From CAINOH01 sp041663565 (GTDB lineage: Archaea > Micrarchaeota > Micrarchaeia > Norongarragalinales > CAINOH01), in assembly GCA_041663565.1 (NCBI GenBank), contig JBAYMJ010000041.1:1-5182 (forward strand): a stretch of 5,182 bases of DNA. The letters run 5' to 3'. A model generated the notes under the pieces. It did no database searches. It was not told where the DNA came from and worked only from the letters and a program-made list of their open reading frames with translations. Within the stretch, counting starts at the first letter, position 1; every line of letters starts with the position of its first letter. Below, piece by piece: positions 1 to 4,598 of this stretch. Both the position numbers and the translations under genes were made by a program.

Positions 1-46
1 CTTTATGACCTGGCGACGGCCGAAAGCTGCCCGGGGAAAGCGATAG

Positions 47-91
47 AACGTCTTTCAATGAAAGCGAAATTGAGAAAGGTGAATCTGAAAC
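47..91 (+). promoter_or_regulatory. Leader of rpl7ae with Shine-Dalgarno and two competing stem-loops
   Basis: The Shine-Dalgarno AAGGTGA lies at 76-82, nine bases before the ATG, and matches the archaeal 16S 3' end well. Upstream, CTTTC at 52-56 can pair with GAAAG at 60-64. Alternatively CTTTCAAT at 52-59 can pair with ATTGA plus AAG at 69-78, with a two-base GA bulge (74-75). The second pairing would bury the first three bases of the Shine-Dalgarno. The two foldings exclude each other. This is a by-eye reading of short A/U-rich stems, so it could be chance. The only TATA-like string seen upstream is CTTTATG at 1-7, cut by the window edge and weak. Confidence 0.3.
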
Positions 92-481
92 ATGGCAAAG
101 TCTTATGTAAAGTACGAAACCCCAGCAGACGTCCAGCAGAAGGCGCTCCAAGTAGTGGAGGCAGGCCTTGCATGCGGCGGGTTGCGCAAGGGAACCAACG
201 AGGCGACCAAGGCCATTGAGCGCGGGACTGCAAAGCTCGTGCTCATCGCAGCTGACGTTGACCCGGAGGAAATCGTGATGCACCTTCCGATGCTCTGCGG
301 GGAGAAGAAGGTCCCGTACGTGTTCATTTCCGAAAAGCTCGCACTCGGCAAGGCCGCTGGCCTGGGAGTGGGAACCGCTGCAGTTGCAGTGGCCAAGGCC
401 GACAAGGCAGAGACTGTGCTCAAGGAAGTGGTTGAGAAGGCCGTTGCGCTTGCGCCCAAGGCAGAGGAGAAGAAAAAGTAA
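92..481 (+). CDS. rpl7ae: Ribosomal protein L7Ae (eL8 family), k-turn RNA-binding protein
   Basis: This is a 129-residue archaeal L7Ae, close to the usual 120-130. The family binds kink-turn RNAs. It is part of the large ribosomal subunit and also the core protein of box C/D and H/ACA guide RNPs and of RNase P in archaea. The sequence shows the RNA-contacting RKGTNE motif at 32-37, then KLVLIAADVDPEE near 48-60, HLPMLC at 64-69, VPYVF at 74-78, and the loop LGVGTAAVAV at 91-100 that helps choose the bulged k-turn base. The C-terminus is a short charged tail (KAEEKKK). The ATG at 92 is preceded by AAGGTGA at proper spacing. It leads a cluster with eS28 and eL24, a gene order common in archaea. 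Archaeal L7Ae is known in some species to repress its own mRNA through a leader k-turn; I could not identify a convincing k-turn here. The family assignment is secure. Confidence 0.97.
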   Translation: MAKSYVKYETPADVQQKALQVVEAGLACGGLRKGTNEATKAIERGTAKLVLIAADVDPEEIVMHLPMLCGEKKVPYVFISEKLALGKAAGLGVGTAAVAVAKADKAETVLKEVVEKAVALAPKAEEKKK

Positions 482-506
482 ATCCGCTTACGCAGATTTG
501 ACTTTT
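474..506 (+). repeat. Inverted repeat at the rpl7ae-rps28e junction
   Basis: AAAAGTAAATC at 474-484 pairs with GATTT at 495-499 and ACTTTT at 501-506, with G500 bulged, giving 11 pairs. Two further G-C pairs are possible inside the 10-base loop. The left arm contains the rpl7ae stop codon, and the right arm ends a few bases before the likely rps28e Shine-Dalgarno (AAGTGA, 511-516). In mRNA it could be a processing or translation-coupling element. It is mostly A-U, and the 3' side has no long T run, so a terminator is unlikely. Confidence 0.4.
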
Positions 507-522
507 AGAGAAGTGACTATTC

Positions 523-837
523 ATGGGCGGAAAAAAGAAGATTGAATCCAAGAAGGAAAAGGAGGAGCAGGCCAAGGCGCAGGAGACAAAGGCCTCCGAC
601 GCACCGGCAGCTCTTGCCAACTTCGAAGGCTACCCCTCGCAGGTAGTCGAGATCCTCGGAAGGTCCGGGGTGTTCGGCGAAGTCATCCAGGTAATGTGCA
701 AGGTGCTCACAGGAAGGGACCAGGGACGCGTCATTCGGCGCAACGTCAAGGGCCCAATCCGCAAGGGAGACTACCTTATCCTGCTTGAGACCGAGCGCGA
801 GGCCAAGCCAATCAAGCCAAGGGGTGCTACAAAGTAA
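523..837 (+). CDS. rps28e: 30S ribosomal protein S28e (eS28) with N-terminal extension
   Basis: The C-terminal two thirds is a clear eS28, a small OB-fold protein of the small ribosomal subunit near the mRNA exit side. Visible landmarks are EILGRSGVFGEV (43-54), a GRDQGR turn (64-69), RRNVKGP (72-78) and the family signature ETEREA (89-94). Archaeal eS28 is usually about 70 residues; this one is 104. The surplus is an N-terminal stretch of roughly 37 residues rich in Lys, Glu, Gln and Ala that looks disordered. No in-frame ATG, GTG or TTG lies between the first ATG and the conserved core at a position that would remove it, so the extension seems genuine. AAGTGA at 511-516 is a plausible ribosome binding site. 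The stop is immediately followed by the rpl24e start. Family confident; the role of the extension is unknown. Confidence 0.95.
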   Translation: MGGKKKIESKKEKEEQAKAQETKASDAPAALANFEGYPSQVVEILGRSGVFGEVIQVMCKVLTGRDQGRVIRRNVKGPIRKGDYLILLETEREAKPIKPRGATK

Positions 838-1008
838 ATGGCTGTCTGTACATTCTGCGGAAACAAGTACCCGGTAGGCACCGGCGTGACCTTCATCACC
901 AAGCAGGGCATAGTGAGCCACTACTGCTCGCACAAGTGCGAGGTCAACGCAAAGAAGCGCAACCCGCTTCGCGTCCGCTGGACCAAGAAATACGCAAAGA
1001 GGACATAA
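838..1008 (+). CDS. rpl24e: 50S ribosomal protein L24e (eL24), zinc-ribbon
   Basis: This is a 56-residue protein, the normal size for archaeal eL24, a zinc-binding protein of the large subunit at the subunit interface. The four metal ligands are visible as C4-x2-C7 and C30-x3-C34. They flank the family pattern CTFCGNKYPVGTGVTF, followed by HYCSHKCE and a basic tail ending in RVRWTKKYAKRT. The ATG directly abuts the rps28e TAA with no intervening base. A GGGGTG at 821-826, inside the end of rps28e, could serve as ribosome binding site, so the two are probably translationally coupled. In many archaea ndk and infB follow eL24; here the cluster ends instead in a T-rich terminator and a foreign-looking gene. 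Confidence 0.95.
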   Translation: MAVCTFCGNKYPVGTGVTFITKQGIVSHYCSHKCEVNAKKRNPLRVRWTKKYAKRT

Positions 1009-1010
1009 GT

Positions 1011-1053
1011 TCTCTTTCCGTTCCCCTTTTTCTTTTCTCTATTTTTTTATTTT
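1011..1053 (+). terminator. Pyrimidine/T-tract terminator of the L7Ae-S28e-L24e cluster
   Basis: Directly after the rpl24e stop is a nearly unbroken pyrimidine run containing a T5 tract, a TCTTTTCTCT segment and a T7 tract, with no associated hairpin. Archaeal RNA polymerase terminates on U-rich RNA of this kind without a stem-loop. The final T/A-rich part (about 1041-1053) sits 30-45 bases before the HNH gene ATG and could double as its TATA-type promoter, which I cannot distinguish. Confidence 0.7.
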
Positions 1054-1084
1054 GAAACCCTTAGGTCTAACCTTTTGGTTTAAA

Positions 1085-1561
1085 ATGAAGGAAAACCAAC
1101 CTGTCCTTGGTGGGAATATGTTTGGTGACTGGGACATCGATAAACCACGAAAAAGAAAAAAGGGGAGTAAACCTCGACTAGGTATTCTTGATTTTAAAGT
1201 GGATAAAATGCCGTCAATAATGGACCAGCCGGACGTATTTAATCCGATAAAAAAAGAACCCGAACGAGACCCAAGACGTAACTTCTCCCAAACACAAAAA
1301 AATGAAATATGGGATAGACAACGTGGCAGGTGTGCAGGTTCCCACTGCGAACAAAGTACGCTCCTTAGGTCAGCAACCCACTACGACCACATAATCCCTT
1401 GGGAAATCGGGGGAAGAACAATCGTCAGTAATGGACAAGCACTTTGTACGACTTGCCATTCACTAAAAACCCATAAAGATAGACTAAAAAAAATTGATAA
1501 AAAAAGGAAACCTCGAAACCAATATGAACTCGGAATTATGGGTCGTGGCGGGATATACTAA
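1085..1561 (+). CDS. Solitary HNH endonuclease, probably acquired
   Basis: This is a 158-residue protein with an HNH (beta-beta-alpha metal) nuclease domain in its second half. Likely zinc ligands are C83, C88 and C121-x2-C124. Catalytic positions are D101-H102 in YDHIIPW, N116 and H125 in CTTCH. The domain is preceded by RRNFSQTQKNEIWDRQ (64-79) and followed by a basic segment and a GRGG end. The N-terminal half is basic (PRKRKKG) and unrecognised. Small free-standing HNH proteins of this layout occur in archaea, phages and mobile DNA; cleavage of DNA is expected from the family, but the target is unknown. Base use differs from both sides: about 16 of 18 lysines are AAA and 7 of 8 glutamines CAA, while L7Ae uses AAG almost throughout. 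A TTG at 1052 would add 11 residues, but ATG 1085 is preferred. There is no Shine-Dalgarno, so a leaderless mRNA is possible. It ends 3 bases before the next gene. Confidence 0.85.
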   Translation: MKENQPVLGGNMFGDWDIDKPRKRKKGSKPRLGILDFKVDKMPSIMDQPDVFNPIKKEPERDPRRNFSQTQKNEIWDRQRGRCAGSHCEQSTLLRSATHYDHIIPWEIGGRTIVSNGQALCTTCHSLKTHKDRLKKIDKKRKPRNQYELGIMGRGGIY

Positions 1562-1564
1562 CCG

Positions 1565-2350
1565 ATGGAACTCTTTTTTCTCGGCTGCGGCGGTGGCCGC
1601 GTAGTGCTTGACACCCAGACCATGCCTACCGGCGGCTTCCGGCTGACTGACGGCAAGCTCTGCATGCATTGCGACCCCGGACCTGGCGCATTCCTCAAGA
1701 CGTTCTCCAACGGCCTGTCGTTCAAGGACCTCAACACGGTCTTTGTCTCCCACTGCCACCTCGACCACGTCGGAGACGCCAAGATAGTCATCGAGGCGAT
1801 GACCCTTGACCACTGGCACAAGAAGTTCGGGACCCTGCTTGCCGCGCGGAGCGTACTCGAAGGCGTTGGCGAGTTTGAAAAGGAAATCCCGGAATACTTC
1901 AAGTCGCTCCTGCTCAACTGCAAGGCCCTGGCTCCGGGCGAGTCCCGCCAGCTGTTCGAGGCGGGCAGGCTGACCGCCACGGCGTGCGACCACGAGGACC
2001 CCACTTCGATAGGGTTCATCTACAAGTCCGCAGCAGGCAAGACCGTCGCTTACACCGGAGACACGCAGGTTTTCCCGGGGCTGTGGAAGCAATATGACTT
2101 GGAAGGCGGCTTGGATGCGTTCGTGGTGAACTGCCTGCGGCCGGCTTCCGACGGTTTTGAGTTCCACCTGTGCCTGAATGAAGTCATAACCGGAGTCAAG
2201 ACGATGAAGAACCCGCCCAAAACGATTGTCTTTTCGCACTTTGGCGAGCGCTTCCTCAAGACCGGAATCGAAAAGGAACTTTCCCGTTTTGAGAAGGAGA
2301 CCGGAGTGAAGGCGGTTGCTGCCAAGGAAGGGCTTTGCGTCAAGGTGTGA
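1565..2350 (+). CDS. Metallo-beta-lactamase-fold hydrolase
   Basis: This is a 261-residue single-domain MBL-fold enzyme, typical in length. The metal-binding motifs appear in order: H63-x-H65-x-D67-H68 (SHCHLDH), H143 in CDHEDPTS, D166 in YTGDT and H225 in FSHFG, so both metal sites look complete. The N-terminal strand MELFFLGCGGG and the DPGPG at 37-41 resemble a widespread archaeal MBL group of unknown substrate that is related in general form to RNase Z and small phosphodiesterases. It lacks the beta-CASP and KH domains of RNA-processing relatives. It starts 3 bases after the HNH stop without a strong Shine-Dalgarno, so its own promoter, if any, would lie within or upstream of the HNH gene. 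Its stop overlaps the following P-loop gene by one base. It is probably a cytosolic hydrolase; the substrate cannot be named. Confidence 0.85.
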   Translation: MELFFLGCGGGRVVLDTQTMPTGGFRLTDGKLCMHCDPGPGAFLKTFSNGLSFKDLNTVFVSHCHLDHVGDAKIVIEAMTLDHWHKKFGTLLAARSVLEGVGEFEKEIPEYFKSLLLNCKALAPGESRQLFEAGRLTATACDHEDPTSIGFIYKSAAGKTVAYTGDTQVFPGLWKQYDLEGGLDAFVVNCLRPASDGFEFHLCLNEVITGVKTMKNPPKTIVFSHFGERFLKTGIEKELSRFEKETGVKAVAAKEGLCVKV

Positions 2351-2901
2351 TGATGCCACAGGAAAGGTACGTGCTTACAGGCGGGCCGGCAACAGGCAAG
2401 ACCACCTTGCTCGGCGAACTGAAAAAACACGACTTCTCTACAGTCCCCGAAGCTGCGCGGACCGTGCTTGAACAGAAGAGGCCGCGGCAGATGAAAATAG
2501 CCCTGCAGCACCAGATTGAGCTTGCACGAAAGGTGCAACAGGCACAAAAGGAAAACCTGCAAAAGAACGCGCAACCCGCAGTCGTGTTTGACCGGAGCCC
2601 GGTTGACCCAGTCGCCTACGTGGAAGCGCATGGCGAAAAGCCCACAAAAGAAATCCTCAGGCAAGCCAAGGACTTCAAATGCGACATTGTCTTCCTGTTA
2701 GAGCCGCTCAAAAACTACAGGATGGACGCAGTCAGGCGCGAGGACAAAAGCAAGGCGCAAAAGCTCCACAAGCACATCCGCCAAGCCTACGCAAGGCTAG
2801 GGCATAACGTGATAGAAGTGCCTGACTTGGGCAGCGTACAAAAAAGGGCGGAATTCGTAAAAAGAAAAATTGAGGAGTTCAGGCGCACAAAAGCAGCCTG
2901 A
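2350..2901 (+). CDS. Small P-loop NTPase, AAA_28 type
   Basis: A 183-residue protein with the Walker A motif GGPATGKT at 11-18, directly after a hydrophobic strand (YVLTGG). It then shows VPEAAR (32-37), the strand VVFDRSPVDPVAY (78-90) with D81 as a likely Walker B or substrate acid, FLLEPL (115-120), and a lid-like VRRED (128-132). This arrangement matches the AAA_28 / NadR-kinase-like group of nucleotide-binding proteins, which resemble small kinases more than true AAA+ machines; the substrate is unknown. The ATG at 2350 overlaps the stop of the hydrolase (TGATG). A second ATG at 2353 is better spaced from AAGGTG at 2342-2347 and may be the real start, one residue shorter. The overlap suggests coupled translation with the MBL enzyme. 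Its last codons lie inside the rps2 terminator structure. Confidence 0.82.
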   Translation: MMPQERYVLTGGPATGKTTLLGELKKHDFSTVPEAARTVLEQKRPRQMKIALQHQIELARKVQQAQKENLQKNAQPAVVFDRSPVDPVAYVEAHGEKPTKEILRQAKDFKCDIVFLLEPLKNYRMDAVRREDKSKAQKLHKHIRQAYARLGHNVIEVPDLGSVQKRAEFVKRKIEEFRRTKAA

Positions 2902-2903
2902 AC
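2859..2903 (-). terminator. Stem-loop plus T tract downstream of rps2
   Basis: GTTCAGGC at 2877-2884 and GCCTGAAC at 2896-2903 form a perfect 8-bp inverted repeat with an 11-base loop at the convergent junction. Read on the minus strand, the hairpin is followed after 7 bases by TTTTTCTTTTT (complement of 2859-2869), a good stop signal for rps2 transcripts. On the plus strand the same stem contains the stop codon of the P-loop gene but only a weak T stretch follows. The T tract lies within the coding sequence of the P-loop gene. Confidence 0.6.
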
Positions 2904-2914
2904 CTAAAGCTGAT

Positions 2915-3502
2915 TTATTCAAAGTCCGACGGCAGTTCCTTGAACTCGTCGTAGTTCGAGATTACTCCCTTGAGCTTGAGCACTTCGCGTGTAATCAGCC
3001 AGAACGCAAGAGCGATGGCCTTCTTTCCCTTGTTGTTTGCGGGAATCACCAGGTCAACGAAGCGCGTGCTGTTATTGGTGTCACAAAGCGCGATTACCGG
3101 CACGTTGATGACGTTGGCCTCCTTAACAGCCTGCTTGTCAACCCCGGGGTCGGTCACGAAGATGAGTGCCGGCTCGACGAAGTCAGCGCGCTCGGGGTTT
3201 GTGAAGCGTCCGGGAGTGAAGCGGTTGTTCAGGCCGTTGAAGCCGGTCATTTCGCACATCTTGTTGATTGGGCCGAAGGCGTTGTCCTTGCTGCCGATGA
3301 TGTAAACAGTTGCCGGGTCGTATGCCGCAAGCATTCCTGCAGCAAGCCTCATGCGCTCATCCATCTTCTTGAGGTCGAGTACGTGGAGGCCGTCCTCGCG
3401 CGCCTTGTAGATGAATGCGCGCATGCCGCCATTCTTGGTCTTGGTACCGATGTGGATGCCGGATTCCAGATATTTTTCCTGTGGAAGAAGAGTCTCTGCC
3501 AT
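2915..3502 (-). CDS. rps2: 30S ribosomal protein S2 (uS2), archaeal type
   Basis: This is a 195-residue uS2, a little shorter than most archaeal versions (about 200-230). It sits between head and body of the small subunit. Diagnostic segments are YLESGIHIGT (11-20), VLDLKKMDERMR (41-52), RFTPGRFTNP (94-103), the signature VTDPGVDKQAVKEA (116-129) with VPVIALCDTNN (134-144), and IPANNKGKKAI (153-163). Bacterial-specific coiled-coil insertions are absent, as expected for archaea. The ATG (3500-3502 on the plus strand) has AAGGTG about 11 bases upstream, slightly far. In many archaea rps2 follows uL13, uS9 and RNA polymerase subunit genes; here it appears alone and divergent from an ScpB gene, so it probably has its own promoter and a leader of several dozen bases. 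Confidence 0.96.
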   Translation of the reverse strand: MAETLLPQEKYLESGIHIGTKTKNGGMRAFIYKAREDGLHVLDLKKMDERMRLAAGMLAAYDPATVYIIGSKDNAFGPINKMCEMTGFNGLNNRFTPGRFTNPERADFVEPALIFVTDPGVDKQAVKEANVINVPVIALCDTNNSTRFVDLVIPANNKGKKAIALAFWLITREVLKLKGVISNYDEFKELPSDFE

Positions 3503-3527
3503 AGTCTTGCCTACACCTTAGTTCTAT

Positions 3528-3580
3528 TGCCCTTGTTGCAACACGCGGGCAGTTAGTCAACAGCACAAAGACGGCTGTTG
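3528..3580 (-). promoter_or_regulatory. Two inverted repeats in the likely rps2 leader
   Basis: CAACAGC at 3558-3564 and GCTGTTG at 3574-3580 make a perfect 7-bp inverted repeat with a 9-base loop. Nearer the gene, TGCCC (3528-3532) and GGGCA (3547-3551) enclose the 10-bp palindrome TGTTGCAACA (3534-3543). Both carry TGTTGC and CAACA. If rps2 starts near the TATA-like box at 3604-3613, both elements fall in its 5' untranslated RNA. They might instead be operator sites for a DNA-binding protein. No regulator is known from this sequence. Confidence 0.4.
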
Positions 3581-3603
3581 CCGTTAATCCTTGGGCTGAA
3601 GCA

Positions 3604-3613
3604 TTTTTATAAA
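3604..3613. promoter_or_regulatory. TATA-like box in the rps2/scpB divergent region
   Basis: TTTTTATAAA is the clearest archaeal TATA-type element in the window and is nearly symmetrical, so it could serve either direction. For scpB it predicts transcription from about 3632-3638, leaving a leader of roughly 20 bases. For rps2 it predicts a start near 3578-3584 and a leader of about 75-80 bases. No second A/T-rich box suitable for rps2 is visible closer to the gene. Confidence 0.5.
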
Positions 3614-3657
3614 ACCGCTCATTGACTACTATAACCCACTAGGTTAGTAAGCAAAGG

Positions 3658-4548
3658 ATGAGTGTAACGCTTATGGCAAGAAAGCCCGTGAAACCGACTG
3701 CCGAAGTCCAGGAACTTAGGGCACAGTCCGACAAGATGGAGGACGAGCTTGTGGAGTCCATCAAGGAGGAGGCAATCAACGCCCACGAGGAGCAGATTGG
3801 CGGCTCGGAGCTTGAGAAGACGTCCGACGTCATAGGCAAAGCCATCGAAGAGGGAAAGAAGGAAACTGCTTTGGAAGAGAAGCAGGAAACCGCCCAAACA
3901 GAGGCAACTGCCGATTTGAAGGCAGACGCCACAAAACCCGCAATTATCGATGCCGAGGAGGCCTCGGAAGGCGACTCCCGCGCCTCAATGACTACAAAGG
4001 ACGCGGAAGAGGAAGAGCCCCAGTACGAGGAGGAAGGCGACATCGGCCAGTCTGCTCTTGACCAGCTATCCGAGGTCGCAAAGGAAAGGCCCGAGTTGGA
4101 CAAGGCCAAGGTAATCGAGGCGGCTTTGCTTCTTGCAAACAAGCCGCTCACGCCAGCAGAGCTTGCGCTCCTGTCGCACTGCACGGTAAAGCAGGCCACC
4201 CGGTTCATCTACAACCTGCAGGCCGAATACGACGAAAGGCAGTCCGCACTGATGATTGAATTCATCAACAACGAAGCCAGGCTCCAGGTTCGAAGCCTTT
4301 ACCTGCCGGCGGTATCCCAGCTTTCCAAGGAAATCGAGCTTTCAAGAAAGTCGCTCAAGATTCTTGCGCTCATTGCAAAGAAGGGCCAAATCCTGCAGAG
4401 CGGGCTGAAGAACTACTTCCGCGGCGAAATCTACGAGTACGTGACCGAGCTGAAGGAGCGCGGCTACATAATCTCGGAAAAGCACGGCAACACCCGGATG
4501 CTCAAGCCAACCCGCAAGTTCTTCGAGCATTTCCAGCAGGCACAGTGA
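3658..4548 (+). CDS. scpB: ScpB-family chromosome segregation/condensation protein with acidic N-terminal region
   Basis: The C-terminal half (about 148-296) resembles ScpB, the winged-helix subunit that binds kleisin ScpA in SMC condensin complexes. The first winged helix begins at KVIEAALLLANKPLTPAEL (151-169). The second follows from KSLKILALIAKKGQI (231-245), through KNYFRG (251-256) and VTELKERGYI (262-271) to a TRKFFEHF end (285-292). ScpB proteins are usually about 170-220 residues; this one has about 140 extra N-terminal residues rich in Glu, Ala, Lys and Asp, likely disordered or coiled. No scpA or smc is in the window. Two starts are possible: ATG 3658, with AAAGG directly before it, and ATG 3673, giving a product five residues shorter beginning MARKPVKP. 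The ribosome binding site does not decide. The family call rests on the winged-helix pattern. Confidence 0.8.
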   Translation: MSVTLMARKPVKPTAEVQELRAQSDKMEDELVESIKEEAINAHEEQIGGSELEKTSDVIGKAIEEGKKETALEEKQETAQTEATADLKADATKPAIIDAEEASEGDSRASMTTKDAEEEEPQYEEEGDIGQSALDQLSEVAKERPELDKAKVIEAALLLANKPLTPAELALLSHCTVKQATRFIYNLQAEYDERQSALMIEFINNEARLQVRSLYLPAVSQLSKEIELSRKSLKILALIAKKGQILQSGLKNYFRGEIYEYVTELKERGYIISEKHGNTRMLKPTRKFFEHFQQAQ

Positions 4549-4569
4549 TTGCAACGGACGCCTAGGGGA

Positions 4570-4576
4570 TAATATT
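4570..4576 (+). promoter_or_regulatory. Possible TATA box of the exonuclease gene
   Basis: TAATATT lies in the 50-base gap after scpB, and its centre is about 26 bases before the GTG proposed as the exonuclease start. This is the spacing expected if transcription begins at the start codon (leaderless mRNA). It fits the absence of a Shine-Dalgarno just upstream. It is a short A/T string, so chance is possible. Confidence 0.4.
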
Positions 4577-4598
4577 CTTTTGACAGCACTAAGCATGA

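Noticed and set aside
2..46. Possible tail of an upstream plus-strand gene ending at TAG 44-46 with a basic end (RRPKAARGKR)
   Set aside because: Only 14 codons are visible, and another frame is also open to the window edge, so no gene can be supported.
52..91. Box C/D-like k-turn in the rpl7ae leader (TGA at 59-61, TGA at 71-73, CTGA at 85-88)
   Set aside because: The segments between the TGA elements do not pair into the two stems a k-turn needs.
517..933. Minus-strand open frame opposite rps28e and rpl24e (138 codons)
   Set aside because: It is antisense to two well-supported ribosomal protein genes and has no motif of its own.
1052..1084. TTG at 1052 as an earlier HNH start
   Set aside because: It would start within the T tract with no ribosome binding site, and the added 11 residues look unrelated to the protein; ATG 1085 is simpler.
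1059..1371. Shared 9-mer CCTTAGGTC at 1059-1067 and 1363-1371, considered as insertion-site direct repeats
   Set aside because: The second copy lies inside the HNH coding sequence rather than at its far border, so it does not frame the gene and is likely chance.
1484..2359. Long minus-strand open frame opposite the MBL hydrolase (291 codons)
   Set aside because: It covers both the HNH end and the entire hydrolase gene on the other strand, and has no recognisable motif; it is a shadow of the real gene.
2870..3556. Long plus-strand open frame opposite rps2 (228 codons)
   Set aside because: It is antisense to a certain uS2 gene, its translation shows no family pattern, and G+C-rich codon bias alone produces such frames.
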